Positions 1-8,538 of a DNA stretch of 64,000 nucleotides are shown one piece after another (positions within the stretch are counted from its first letter, which is position 1; each line of letters starts with the position of its first letter). Origin of the DNA: Taklimakanibacter albus (GTDB taxonomy: Bacteria; Pseudomonadota; Alphaproteobacteria; Rhizobiales; Aestuariivirgaceae); assembly GCF_016595235.1 (NCBI RefSeq), contig NZ_JAENHL010000004.1:214343-278342 (forward strand), read 5' to 3'. A program made the translations under genes and the position numbers. The notes beneath the pieces were generated by a model. The model was given only the letters and a program-made list of their open reading frames with translations, made no database searches and had not been told where the DNA came from.

Positions 1-1
1 A

Positions 2-2374
2 GCGCTCGGTGAACCGTGCCCGGTTAGCTTCGACTACACGGCAAGAATTGAAGGCGTCGTTCAGCAGGAGCAGGACAATCCGGCTCGCCGCCGTAACGTG
101 CTGAGCATCGGCTACGCCTGGCATTTCCTCAGCTCCCTCCTCACCGTTGCGGGATCGACTTTGCCGGCCAGGGTCTTTCCGCAGACCATGCGGAACGCAA
201 TATCGCAGACCGGCGCCGCTTCGGCGCTCCGATGGGATTTGGCGTATGACTCGCTCCGCTTCATCGCACTGATCGACTCCGAGCAAGGCGTTGAAGGCCT
301 CCTGACGGACGAGATGAACACCAAGTCATCCTCCAGAACGCAGAAGACATTGTTCGACGACATTCGGGCCACTCTCGCCGGCAACGAAGCCCGCATCCTG
401 GTGCTCAGCGGACCCGGAGGAACCGGCAAATCGGTTCTGATGCGCCAGGCGGCTCGCGCGCTCGCCGTAGATTGGCTCTCGCATGAGAATGCCTCGGGCT
501 TCCGCCTTCCCTTCACCATCAACATGAAACGCCTCGAAATCCCGAATGACGTCGTTCAACGCTATGTGAGCAACGGCCGGCAACCCAAGGATCTCTGGGA
601 TGCGATCAAGGAGGCCTGGAAACCCGTTGGGCACGCCCTCAGGGCTGATCGGCCTGTGGGGGAGATCCTGATCGACGCCAAGGGATCAAATCGACGGCCG
701 GAAATCATTCTGAGCGACAGCGATCGGCCGCAAGTCACATCGGACTGGATGGACGAGTGCTGGCGCGGCGGCGACACCGTTCTCTTCCTGGACAGCGTCG
801 ACGAGTTCCTCAACAGCTATCGCTTCCTTGGCGCCGGCGACTTCATTGGCCTGCTGTACTATTTGAGCGGATCCGACAATGTGCACCGGAAGATCGTCTT
901 TGCGATCCGCGAGGGTGAGCGCGAGGCGATAGGCCAGATCGCCCTGCCCTGTGCCTGGTTCCGGTTGGACCGCCTTTCCGACGACAGCACGCTTGATTTT
1001 CTCGAGCGTCATGCTCGCCCCGCCAACACCAATGGCACGAATGGCGCGGTCGATCATCGCAGGCAGCAGCTCAATGAAATATTCCGGGCTCTGCCGGCCG
1101 CCGCCCGCGAAACCATCGCAACCCCGCTTGTCTTCTACAAGCTCCCCAGTCTCCTGGATATCGAGGAGCCGAGTAAGCTCTCCACGGTTTCAGGTGTTCT
1201 GGAACTGGCCCTGCGCAAGACCATTGAGGACGAACCGTTGGGACGTCCGGTACTGCCGTCAGAACAACACACATCCTGGCAAATGGCGCGTCCCGACGAG
1301 CGTCTCGACATGCTTTCCGTGCTCGGCTGGATCTATGCTTGTGACGACGAAGGCCCCTATCGCGCCCGGCCACTCACCTGGCTGATCTCAATGCTGGCTG
1401 AGCAGAAAGCCGTCTGGGATGATCAAGACCCGCCCGAAGCGGCACAGCGCATTACGAAGGCCTTCAACAACCTTATGGCGGAAGGCGGGCTCCAGGCCTG
1501 CTTGCGCCGCTCCATCGCCCGCTTTCTGTCGCTTTGCATTCTCTCCGGCGTGTTCAAGCCGCTGACGGAGCGAACCTATCATCCATCCATCTTCCTGCGC
1601 ATAGCCGACTATCTGAGCGTTCCGCCGCTTCCCGGATTCCCGACCAGCATCCGCAGATCGACAATAGACAAGATGCTGGCCTGGCTGTCGCGTGATCCAC
1701 GCGACGGCCAGTTCGTCATCGGCAATTTTGCCGCCATCATGAGTCACGGAAACTTTGCCATCGATGCTGACGCCTTGGCGGCGATCATGAGCAATCTCGA
1801 TAGAATTCCCGCATTGGCGAAACATGTCGTGCTGTCCGGCTTCGGCTATCGCGCACTGGCCGAAAACCCGCGCGACCCTACAGCCGGTATCCTGAAAACT
1901 CAGATCATCCCTGCGGCCGCCGAGCACATCTCCAGGGTAAATCCAGCCACCGCAAGCCTCGTCTGGTCGCTGATACGGGCGCTCGACCCGGCCGCGGTGG
2001 AAAAGCTCGGCAGCTGGCCAAATCCGGATAATGCGGATGCCGAAGCAATCTTCAGAATGGTCTGTCCGGGCTTTCCTGACAACGACGATCTCGCCCAGAG
2101 AATTTCCCTGCAGAATGGCTATGTACAAACCACCATGTCGATGCTCGAGGACGAACATCGAACCATTGCCTCCATGCATTATCTGCTGTTCGCAGTCATG
2201 ACCCTGCATCGCAACGCCGCGGTCGCCGACACGATCACCGAGCTGAGCAAGATACTCATCGACATGAAAGACCTGTTCACGGCACGGCTGCAGGCATATG
2301 AGCGATGCCCCGAGATGCTCGAGCTTTATAAATTCGCTCAGACTGTCTTCCGCGAGAAGACCGGCCGGGGCTGA
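2..2374 (+). CDS. STAND/NACHT-like P-loop NTPase, 5' end outside window
   Basis: Predicted signal-transduction NTPase; its role cannot be told from the visible part. The frame is open from base 2 without a stop, so the GTG at 98 is probably not the start and the true N terminus lies outside the window; about 790 residues are visible. Counting from that GTG, a Walker A (GPGGTGKS, residues 105-112) and a Walker B of NACHT form (LFLDSVDE, 229-236) are clear. The roughly 500 residues after the NTPase core look helical, with no repeat or membrane segment I can name. Proteins of this class usually carry an effector domain at the N terminus, which here would be off the window. The gene ends 6 bp from the stop of a convergent CHAT-domain gene. 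NTPase call is firm; the NACHT subclass is inferred from the Walker B pattern alone. Confidence 0.75.
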   Translation, partial: ALGEPCPVSFDYTARIEGVVQQEQDNPARRRNVLSIGYAWHFLSSLLTVAGSTLPARVFPQTMRNAISQTGAASALRWDLAYDSLRFIALIDSEQGVEGLLTDEMNTKSSSRTQKTLFDDIRATLAGNEARILVLSGPGGTGKSVLMRQAARALAVDWLSHENASGFRLPFTINMKRLEIPNDVVQRYVSNGRQPKDLWDAIKEAWKPVGHALRADRPVGEILIDAKGSNRRPEIILSDSDRPQVTSDWMDECWRGGDTVLFLDSVDEFLNSYRFLGAGDFIGLLYYLSGSDNVHRKIVFAIREGEREAIGQIALPCAWFRLDRLSDDSTLDFLERHARPANTNGTNGAVDHRRQQLNEIFRALPAAARETIATPLVFYKLPSLLDIEEPSKLSTVSGVLELALRKTIEDEPLGRPVLPSEQHTSWQMARPDERLDMLSVLGWIYACDDEGPYRARPLTWLISMLAEQKAVWDDQDPPEAAQRITKAFNNLMAEGGLQACLRRSIARFLSLCILSGVFKPLTERTYHPSIFLRIADYLSVPPLPGFPTSIRRSTIDKMLAWLSRDPRDGQFVIGNFAAIMSHGNFAIDADALAAIMSNLDRIPALAKHVVLSGFGYRALAENPRDPTAGILKTQIIPAAAEHISRVNPATASLVWSLIRALDPAAVEKLGSWPNPDNADAEAIFRMVCPGFPDNDDLAQRISLQNGYVQTTMSMLEDEHRTIASMHYLLFAVMTLHRNAAVADTITELSKILIDMKDLFTARLQAYERCPEMLELYKFAQTVFREKTGRG

Positions 2375-2380
2375 GGGCAG

Positions 2381-3673
2381 CTAGGGCCTGCCGAACACCG
2401 CGAAGGACGCCCATTGTCCGGGGTTGGGAAAACGCTCGCGTGTGGCAAGCGTCGCGAGCCGCAGCGCCTCGGCCGGCGCATGGTCGGTGATCAGGCGATA
2501 GAAATGCTCCATCAGGAAGCGTGTCGCGTCGTCGTCCACGCTCCACAGGCTCATGACCGTGTTGGCGGCGCCGGCCAGCTGAAAGGCGCGCGCCAGGCCG
2601 ATGACGCCGGCATCGAGGGCCTGGCCGAGTCCGCTCTGGCAGGCGCTGAGCACGACCAGGGGTCGATTGTCGAATTCGAGCGACTGGATGTGGCGCGGTG
2701 ACAGCCGCTCATCCGCCAGCGCCAGAAAGCTCTTGTCGAGAGGCGAGGTTTCATCCGCGATCCCATGTGCCGCGAGCACGATCAGATCGGCCGACGGCGC
2801 CAGTTCCTCGAAACGCGCGACGGTCGCCTTATCCCGCGTGAGCATCATGCCGCCGAACAGGTCATGCGCGAAGCGCGCTTCCGCCTCGGCTCCCGGCAGA
2901 TCGGGGAAGTCCCACTCCGTGTCCCGGGTGGTCGGATTGCCCATGATCAGGACATTGGTCTTGGCGCGTAGTGGCGCCGGCTCGGGCTCCTGAATGTCTT
3001 CCATCAAGGTAAGGATGTTGATGGAGAAGCGCTCCGCCGCCACTTGGCCGTCGCCAAGCGGCTTGAGCATGAACAAGGGAATGGTGGCGATCGGTCCGAC
3101 CGGAACAATGGAGAGATGATCCGTCTTGGCCAGCACGTCATGCAGCTCGGGCGGAAAGAGCAACGCCGACACATCGTCCGTCACGACGCCGACGTCACCC
3201 GGCGGCGTCTCCGCGGCGTCATAGGCCGTAGCTCCACGCTTGTGTGGCAGGCGGCCCGCCACGGCCATTGGCGCTTGCGCCAGCTCGCTCAACTGGCGTG
3301 CATCACGGATGAGCTTGTCGCGCGCGCTGGGCAGACGCACATAGATCGCGTGATCGGGCGCCGCCCACAGGAAGAGGCATAGATCTTTCTCGTCCCAGGC
3401 GAAGACGAGAAGCGCTGCGCGCTCCCGCCCTCCCACGAACCGCAAGGCGTCGGCGGCGAGATTGTCGAAAGGCCGGGGCCTCAGCGAAATTGAGCGCGCC
3501 CTGAGCAGGCTGCGTGTCGCCAGCTCATGGAATTGCTCGAATTGCCTGAGCGCCGCATCGCGGTCCTCCAGGCAAACCCTGGGCGCTTCAGCACGTGCAA
3601 CGGGCAGAGAGCACAGGAGCGCCGCTCCCAGGCCCAGACAAAGGAGAATTATTCGGAGAACCACCGCCAGCAC
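2381..3673 (-). CDS. Secreted CHAT-domain (caspase-like) protein
   Basis: CHAT proteins are caspase-fold cysteine peptidases or their inactive relatives. The C-terminal half shows the family's two key blocks: His303 in LAAHGIAD and Cys345 in LSACQSGLG, followed by the usual GLARAFQLAGA and SLWSVDD segments that close the domain. So both catalytic residues are present. The N terminus is a hydrophobic signal peptide ending in ARA-EA near residue 29, so it is predicted to act outside the cytoplasm; the segment from about 30 to 200 is a non-TPR lead-in. The start is a GTG at 3673, supported by the signal peptide beginning there. A small lipoprotein gene lies 71 bp upstream on the same strand; the NACHT-like NTPase is convergent. 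Substrate unknown. Confidence 0.8.
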   Translation of the reverse strand: MLAVVLRIILLCLGLGAALLCSLPVARAEAPRVCLEDRDAALRQFEQFHELATRSLLRARSISLRPRPFDNLAADALRFVGGRERAALLVFAWDEKDLCLFLWAAPDHAIYVRLPSARDKLIRDARQLSELAQAPMAVAGRLPHKRGATAYDAAETPPGDVGVVTDDVSALLFPPELHDVLAKTDHLSIVPVGPIATIPLFMLKPLGDGQVAAERFSINILTLMEDIQEPEPAPLRAKTNVLIMGNPTTRDTEWDFPDLPGAEAEARFAHDLFGGMMLTRDKATVARFEELAPSADLIVLAAHGIADETSPLDKSFLALADERLSPRHIQSLEFDNRPLVVLSACQSGLGQALDAGVIGLARAFQLAGAANTVMSLWSVDDDATRFLMEHFYRLITDHAPAEALRLATLATRERFPNPGQWASFAVFGRP

Positions 3674-3744
3674 CCGAAAACATGTTCCGATACCGTGGTG
3701 CTAGCAGCAGGCGGCGCCTCGTTACAAGAGTGGCCGCCGGACGA

Positions 3745-4113
3745 TCATCCGCAGCGCGCCTGGAGCGCCCATACGCCGCCCTTGAATTTCGGCGCGCCGA
3801 CGAGGCGGCCGCGCTGGCCGTCCGGGCAGGCGAAGTAGCCGAGCGACGACGATGCGATGTTCACCGCGTCCTTCTGGGCATCCGACTTCATCGGCGAGGT
3901 CGTGCCCGAGACCTTCATGTCGAAGGCCTTCATCGCGTCGTTGTAGGTGTAGTTCAGCGCGTAATGCTTGCCGTTGTAGAAAATCGGCTCGGAGCGCGAC
4001 TGGGTCTGGACGCTGCGGGCGCTGCCGGAATTGATGTCGATATTGCCCGGCTTGCTGGAGCAGGCCGCAAGCAGGACGGGCACACAGAGAAGGACAGGCG
4101 CAGTCAGTTTCAT
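3745..4113 (-). CDS. Small lipoprotein of unknown function
   Basis: A 122-residue protein starting with a lipoprotein signal peptide: MKLTAPVLLCVPVLLAAC, lipobox LAAC with the modified Cys at residue 18, then SSKPGN. The mature part ends in a Cys-containing tail and has a YACPDGQ-like turn (YFACPDGQ), suggesting one disulfide. I do not recognise a named family. The frame runs open for more than 400 codons further upstream, but that stretch is antisense to the aminotransferase gene; the ATG at 4113 is chosen because the lipoprotein signal begins there. An ATG at 4146 would add eleven polar residues and is less likely. Same strand as the CHAT gene, 71 bp away, so co-transcription is possible. 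Confidence 0.75.
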   Translation of the reverse strand: MKLTAPVLLCVPVLLAACSSKPGNIDINSGSARSVQTQSRSEPIFYNGKHYALNYTYNDAMKAFDMKVSGTTSPMKSDAQKDAVNIASSSLGYFACPDGQRGRLVGAPKFKGGVWALQARCG

Positions 4114-4189
4114 GGCGGTTCCGGATGTCGGGGAAGGCCTGCGCATATAGGGGTATTCGCCCTTTATGTACAGAAAGGAGGTTAAACAA

Positions 4190-4243
4190 ATGCACCGGTA
4201 CAATGTGCACTGGTGGTATGGTGGCCGTAACGGCAGACTGTGA
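4190..4243 (+). CDS. 17-residue leader peptide upstream of aminotransferase
   Basis: A short ORF encoding MHRYNVHWWYGGRNGRL, preceded by an excellent Shine-Dalgarno AAAGGAGG (4174-4181) at 8-nt spacing, much better than the site of the gene behind it. Five of residues 4-10 are Tyr, His or Trp, including adjacent Trp codons and Trp-Trp-Tyr. The stop TGA overlaps a GTG (4240) that is in frame with the aminotransferase, giving a GTGA overlap. This arrangement resembles attenuation or uORF leader peptides such as rhizobial trpL. Whether it is translated or regulates anything is inference. Confidence 0.5.
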   Translation: MHRYNVHWWYGGRNGRL

Positions 4244-4299
4244 CATTTTTGCGAGGCCTCCTCGACCTCTCGGCGGGGTCGTGGCATAGAGCCCGCATC

Positions 4300-5514
4300 A
4301 TGGCCCCGTTCGATATTTCCTCCCTTCTCGCCCGCCGCGCCTCCCAGTCCGACGAAGGCGCCATCGTCCGCATGTCGCAGCGCGCCCGCGAGCTTCGGGC
4401 CAAGGGCCAGGACATTGCGAGCCTCACCATCGGTGAGCCTGATTTCGACACCCCGGCCCATATCCAGGCCGCCGCGGCCGAAGCGATGCGCAAGGGCCTC
4501 ACCCATTATTCGCCGGTCACCGGCATCCTCGAGCTGCGCCAGGCGCTGGCGAAGAAACTCAAAGACGAGAACGGGCTCGACTACGCCGCCAACGAGATCG
4601 TCATCGCCAATGGCGCCAAACAGGCCATCGCCAATGCCGTGCTCGCACTGGTCGAGCCTGGCGATGAAGTCATCCTGCTGTCGCCCTATTGGGTTTCCTA
4701 TGAGATCACCGTGCGCCTGGCGGGCGGTGTGCCGATCATCCTCAAGGCCGACGTTGACGAGGATTTCAAGGCGCCGCCGGCCCGCATCGCCGCCGCCCTC
4801 ACCGAGCGGACCAAGCTCCTGATCCTCAACTCGCCCAGCAATCCGACGGGCGCGGTCTGGAGCCGGCCGGAGCTCGAGGCGCTGGCCGAGGTGGTGAAGA
4901 GCCATCCGCGCCTGATGGTCCTCTCCGATGAGATCTACGAATATATCCTGTTCGACGGAAAAATGACGTCCTTCGCCAGCCTCCCCGGCATGCGCGAGCG
5001 TTCCATCACCGTCAACGGCTTCTCCAAGAGCTTCGCCATGACCGGCTGGCGGCTCGGCTATGCGGCGGGTCCCGCCCCGCTCGCGGTCGCCATGGCGCGA
5101 CTGCAGAGCGGCATCACCGCCGGCGCCAATTCTTTTGTGCAGCATGCGGCACTGACCGCTTTGTCGGCGCCACGCGACGATGTCGAGAAGATGCGCGCCC
5201 GTTATGAGATACGCAGGGACATGGTGGTGAAGGCGCTGACCGCCATACCGGGCCTGCGCCTGGCGCCCATTCCCGCCACCTTCTATGCCTTCCCGGATGT
5301 CGGCGCCTTTCTCGGCCGCAAGGCCGGCAATCATGTCATGGACAGCGTCGACACGCTGTGTGACTGGCTGCTCGAAGAGCATGGCGTCGCCACCGTGCCG
5401 GGTTCGGCTTTCGGCGATCCCAGCTGCATCAGGCTGTCTTTCGCCACCGGCGAGGCCGAGCTCGAAAAGGCGCTCGCCCGTTTCGCTGAAGGCTTGAACC
5501 GGCTTAGCGCGTGA
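4300..5514 (+). CDS. PLP-dependent class I aminotransferase (aspartate/aromatic type)
   Basis: Fold-type I aminotransferase of 404 residues transferring amino groups between an amino acid (aspartate or aromatic) and a 2-oxoacid in the cytoplasm. The PLP-binding lysine is Lys243 in FSKSFAMTGWRLGY; the SPSNPTGAV loop, SDEIYEYI (cofactor Asp and Tyr) and a C-terminal CIRLSFA arginine that binds the substrate carboxylate are all present. The N-terminal IGEPDFDTP is typical of the aspartate aminotransferase I-gamma group. ATG 4300 gives the usual start; GTG 4240 would add 20 residues without family support but overlaps the stop of a leader ORF. Stop codon lies inside a palindromic repeat. Substrate specificity cannot be read from sequence; the aromatic-rich leader hints at an aromatic substrate. 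Confidence 0.9.
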   Translation: MAPFDISSLLARRASQSDEGAIVRMSQRARELRAKGQDIASLTIGEPDFDTPAHIQAAAAEAMRKGLTHYSPVTGILELRQALAKKLKDENGLDYAANEIVIANGAKQAIANAVLALVEPGDEVILLSPYWVSYEITVRLAGGVPIILKADVDEDFKAPPARIAAALTERTKLLILNSPSNPTGAVWSRPELEALAEVVKSHPRLMVLSDEIYEYILFDGKMTSFASLPGMRERSITVNGFSKSFAMTGWRLGYAAGPAPLAVAMARLQSGITAGANSFVQHAALTALSAPRDDVEKMRARYEIRRDMVVKALTAIPGLRLAPIPATFYAFPDVGAFLGRKAGNHVMDSVDTLCDWLLEEHGVATVPGSAFGDPSCIRLSFATGEAELEKALARFAEGLNRLSA

Positions 5515-5552
5515 TCAGGAAAAGTGGGCACCGGTTTTCCGTCCGATCACGC
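5509..5552. repeat. REP-like palindrome (GGAAAA type)
   Basis: A 44-bp palindrome: outer arms GCGTGATC / GATCACGC and inner arms GGAAAA / TTTTCC around GTGGGCACCGG. It overlaps the aminotransferase stop codon (5512-5514) and could act as a transcript-stabilising or terminating hairpin. Related palindromes with the CCGAAAAG / CTTTTCGG core sit at 47276 and at the right edge of the window. Confidence 0.7.
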
Positions 5553-5571
5553 GCCAAATATTATGGTTTCC

Positions 5572-5619
5572 GATCACGTTTATCACTTTCGGTCAAGCCG
5601 ACCTAAAGTGATCGTGATC
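5572..5619. repeat. Second palindrome between convergent genes
   Basis: Outer arms GATCACG (5572-5578) and CGTGATC (5613-5619), inner arms ATCACTTT and AAAGTGAT, around a GGTC/GACC core. It ends on the stop codon of the minus-strand S41-like gene, so it can form a hairpin in transcripts from either side and may serve as a bidirectional terminator. Confidence 0.6.
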
Positions 5620-7070
5620 TAAGGCGTGATCCGCTTCAGCACTTCTTCCATGACGGGATCGCGGCGCGCGACGTAATCACTGAAAGCGGGCTTTACCTCC
5701 ACTTGCGGATCCAGTGAGCCGGGCGCGGCACCATAAATGTAGTTGGGCAGGAAGCAGTAAGTGATCTGCTCCAGCCGGCAGCCCTTCTCCCAATCGTGAT
5801 AGCCGGTGGCATAACGCACGGCGATCTTCGAGTTGGGCAGCGTGGCGACACCGCCCTCGCCCCACATTTGTCCGCGATCCCCCATCGGCTCTCCGACTTG
5901 AACACCACGATCCCCGGAGAAAAATTTCAACCGGGACGCGATACTGATCGCGGCGGAAAAGGTGTTTTCGCCGGTCAATATGAATACCCGGCCATCAGCG
6001 GGCAGCGCTTCCGGCAGAGCGCGCGCGAAATCTGCTGCCAGCATGTAGTTTCCGCCGCGATTGAAGCGCAGATCGACCGCGACATTTCTGACGCCCGCGC
6101 GGCGGATTTCTCCCAGCATACGGTCCAGATACGCCCCGAGCGGTTCCGTCCCCTCGTCCCGCATCCGGTTGATCTGCAGATAGAGGAGTTTGCCGTCCGC
6201 CAAAGAGTCATTCCAGTAATTCCGGTCGAGCCGGGAGAGATATAGCGGCGCGGTGTCCGGCTGGCCGAGCACATGTGTCCAATCGGCATTGTCCTTATCC
6301 GGCGGAACGGGACTGAGATCCCGTACCGGCCAATAGGCACCCGCTTTCGTTTTTTCATAAGCGAGAGCGGTCAGCGTGCGCTCGATCTCGGAGCCATCCG
6401 CCAGGCGAAAGCGAAAGTCGGCGCGCTCTGGGCTGTCGCCGAGGCCGGCGGCGTGAAGAAGCTCCGGCGATACGATGAGTCTCGGCGCCTGGGCGCGCAG
6501 CAAGGTCGCCGGTCCGCCGATGAAGGGCCCGAGCGATGCGATCAATGCCTCGCTCTCCCGCCCGTTCACAGCGAGAATTTGTGCCCCCAGCAACTCCCGG
6601 TTCTCACCTGTGGTTTTCACGACGAACAGGCCGTCGGCAAAGACGCCGAGCCGCACCGGCACGGACTTGAACGTCGTGTCGTCCAGGAGCGTAATGACAT
6701 TGGTATGGCCGTTATTGGCGACGGCCACGAGGCGCGCCACCTCCATTGTCAGCTGGGCCCGATCGAGACCGGCGGCACGCGCCTTGAGCGCTTCGAGCCC
6801 TTGCACGAAGGTGGAACGTGTTTCCGGCGTGAAGCTGCGGTCGATCTCGGGCAACTGGCGCAGATAGTCGAGATCCTGGCCGTTCCTCTCCGCGACTGAG
6901 GTCGCGGCCGGAAAGTCGGCTTCCGGATAAGAGCGCCAGACCGGGTATATGAGAAAGGCAACGGCCGCGAAAATGGTCACCAGCAACGCCAAGAGTGTCA
7001 GCGTTCCACGCAGCAACCAGCGGCGTAACGATGCCGGGCGACGGCGTTCGGCGATGCTGATCCCAGTCAT
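5619..7070 (-). CDS. S41 peptidase-like membrane-anchored protein (copy 2)
   Basis: A 483-residue protein with an N-terminal membrane anchor (about residues 20-46) and a predicted extracytoplasmic S41 (tail-specific/C-terminal processing) peptidase-like domain. Supporting blocks are NNGHTNV near residue 117, VAVDLRFNRGGN (the S41 strand that precedes the active site) and ILTGENTFSAA with the candidate nucleophile Ser372. The basic residue that pairs with Ser in the CtpA group is not obvious and no PDZ insertion is clear, so activity is uncertain. It lies 26 bp after a closely similar gene, sharing the C-terminal block DPxMEEVLKRITP: a tandem duplication. Both follow the RND pump gene on the same strand. 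Confidence 0.75.
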   Translation of the reverse strand: MTGISIAERRRPASLRRWLLRGTLTLLALLVTIFAAVAFLIYPVWRSYPEADFPAATSVAERNGQDLDYLRQLPEIDRSFTPETRSTFVQGLEALKARAAGLDRAQLTMEVARLVAVANNGHTNVITLLDDTTFKSVPVRLGVFADGLFVVKTTGENRELLGAQILAVNGRESEALIASLGPFIGGPATLLRAQAPRLIVSPELLHAAGLGDSPERADFRFRLADGSEIERTLTALAYEKTKAGAYWPVRDLSPVPPDKDNADWTHVLGQPDTAPLYLSRLDRNYWNDSLADGKLLYLQINRMRDEGTEPLGAYLDRMLGEIRRAGVRNVAVDLRFNRGGNYMLAADFARALPEALPADGRVFILTGENTFSAAISIASRLKFFSGDRGVQVGEPMGDRGQMWGEGGVATLPNSKIAVRYATGYHDWEKGCRLEQITYCFLPNYIYGAAPGSLDPQVEVKPAFSDYVARRDPVMEEVLKRITP

Positions 7071-7096
7071 TTACGCTTGCTCCATGGGGAAACGCC

Positions 7097-8521
7097 TTAC
7101 GGCGTGATCCGCTTCAGCACTTCTTCCATCGCGGGATCGCGGCCCGTCAGGTAATCACGGAAAGTCAAGCCGGTCTCCACCTGAGGAGCGAGCGAGCCGG
7201 GGGCCACCGCATAAGCATAGTTGAACAGGAAGCAACGCCCGATATCGGCGAGGCCGCAGCCCTTCTCCCAGTCGTGATAGGCCGTGGCGTAGCGAAAACG
7301 GATCTTCGAATTGGGGAGCTCGGTGCGCCCCCCTTCTCCCCAGAACTGGCCGCGATCGCCAATCTGCCCGCCGATCTGAAGCCCGCGCGCGCCGGCAAAA
7401 AATTTGAGCCGCGCCAGCGTGACGATGCCGGCGGAATAGGTATTGCTCCCGCTCAGGATGAAGATGCGACCGTCGGCGGGAACGGTCTCGGCGAGGCGGC
7501 GGGTGAAATCGGCCGCCAGCAGGTAATTGCCGCCGCGGTTGAATCTGAGATCGACGACGACATTTTTGATGTTGTTGGCCTTGATGTCGCCGATCACGCG
7601 GTCGAGATAGGCCGCGAGCGGCTCCGGCCACGAATTCTTGACGCGGTTGAGCTGCAGATAGAGAAGGCTCTTGTCTGCCTTGATCTCATGCCAATAGGCC
7701 TGATCGGGGCGCGCGAGATAATCGGGCAATTGCATCCGTCCGCCCAGCACATGCGGCCAGGAGCCATCGTCACTGACGAGTGGTACCGGGCTCAGATCAC
7801 GCACCGGCCAGTAGTTCTTTCGGGGCGGCGCCTCGGGCCGGCCGCCCTCCAGAATCTGCTCGGCCTCGGCCCCATCCGAAAACCGCAGGCGCAGGCGGCT
7901 CTCGGTCGGCTTGTCGCCGAGGCCTGCCGCATGCAACAGCTCGGGCGACGTGAGAAGCCGCGGCGCATGGTTGGAGAACATCGCGTCATTGCCGCCGATG
8001 AAATTCCGGAGCGCTGCTAGCACCTCGCCGATCGGCCGTCCATCGACGGCGACGAGCTGTCCGCCGAGCAGATCAGAGTGGTCCTGGCGCGCTTTGACCA
8101 CGAACAGACCGTCGGTAAAGGTGCCGAGCCGAATCGGCAGGGACGTGAAGCTGCCGGTTCCGAAATAGATATGGGCATTGGTATGCGCATTGTCGGCGAG
8201 TGCGGTGAGCCGCGCCACCTCGACCGCGAGCCTGGCTCTGTCGAAATTTGCCGCCGCCGGCATCAGGGCATCGAGCCGGCTCAGAAACTCGGCCCGCGTC
8301 GCGGGCGTGAAGCTGGGGTCGAAATCGGCGAGCTTGCGCAGATAGTCGAGATCCTGCCGGTTCGCCTCTTCCTGCGAGGCGGGCGGCGGATAATGCGGTT
8401 CCGGATAGGGCCGCCACACCCGATACATCAGAAGGGCGGCCGCGATGACCGGAATAGCGAGCAACAAAACGCCGCCGGCGAGCCAATACCAGATCGGGCT
8501 CCTGCGGCGGCGCTCATTCAT
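7097..8521 (-). CDS. S41 peptidase-like membrane-anchored protein (copy 1)
   Basis: A 474-residue paralogue of the gene downstream, same layout: N-terminal anchor at about residues 9-31, HTN motif (DNAHTNAH), VVVDLRFNRGGN, and SGSNTYSAG with candidate nucleophile Ser363, ending in the shared DPAMEEVLKRITP. The start ATG at 8521 lies only 17 bp beyond the stop of the RND pump gene, so the two S41-like genes are probably the last cistrons of the efflux operon. The role is unknown: they may process envelope proteins or peptides. Retention of Ser in both copies argues that both are under selection. Confidence 0.75.
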   Translation of the reverse strand: MNERRRRSPIWYWLAGGVLLLAIPVIAAALLMYRVWRPYPEPHYPPPASQEEANRQDLDYLRKLADFDPSFTPATRAEFLSRLDALMPAAANFDRARLAVEVARLTALADNAHTNAHIYFGTGSFTSLPIRLGTFTDGLFVVKARQDHSDLLGGQLVAVDGRPIGEVLAALRNFIGGNDAMFSNHAPRLLTSPELLHAAGLGDKPTESRLRLRFSDGAEAEQILEGGRPEAPPRKNYWPVRDLSPVPLVSDDGSWPHVLGGRMQLPDYLARPDQAYWHEIKADKSLLYLQLNRVKNSWPEPLAAYLDRVIGDIKANNIKNVVVDLRFNRGGNYLLAADFTRRLAETVPADGRIFILSGSNTYSAGIVTLARLKFFAGARGLQIGGQIGDRGQFWGEGGRTELPNSKIRFRYATAYHDWEKGCGLADIGRCFLFNYAYAVAPGSLAPQVETGLTFRDYLTGRDPAMEEVLKRITP

Positions 8522-8538
8522 CCAGGCGGCATCCGGTT

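Noticed and set aside
4240-4299. GTG 4240 as the aminotransferase start
   Set aside because: The added 20 residues are not seen in the family; kept as an alternative only because it overlaps the leader stop.
4114-5382. Minus-strand frame extending the lipoprotein by about 420 residues
   Set aside because: The extension is antisense to the aminotransferase and lacks family features; the lipoprotein signal begins at 4113.
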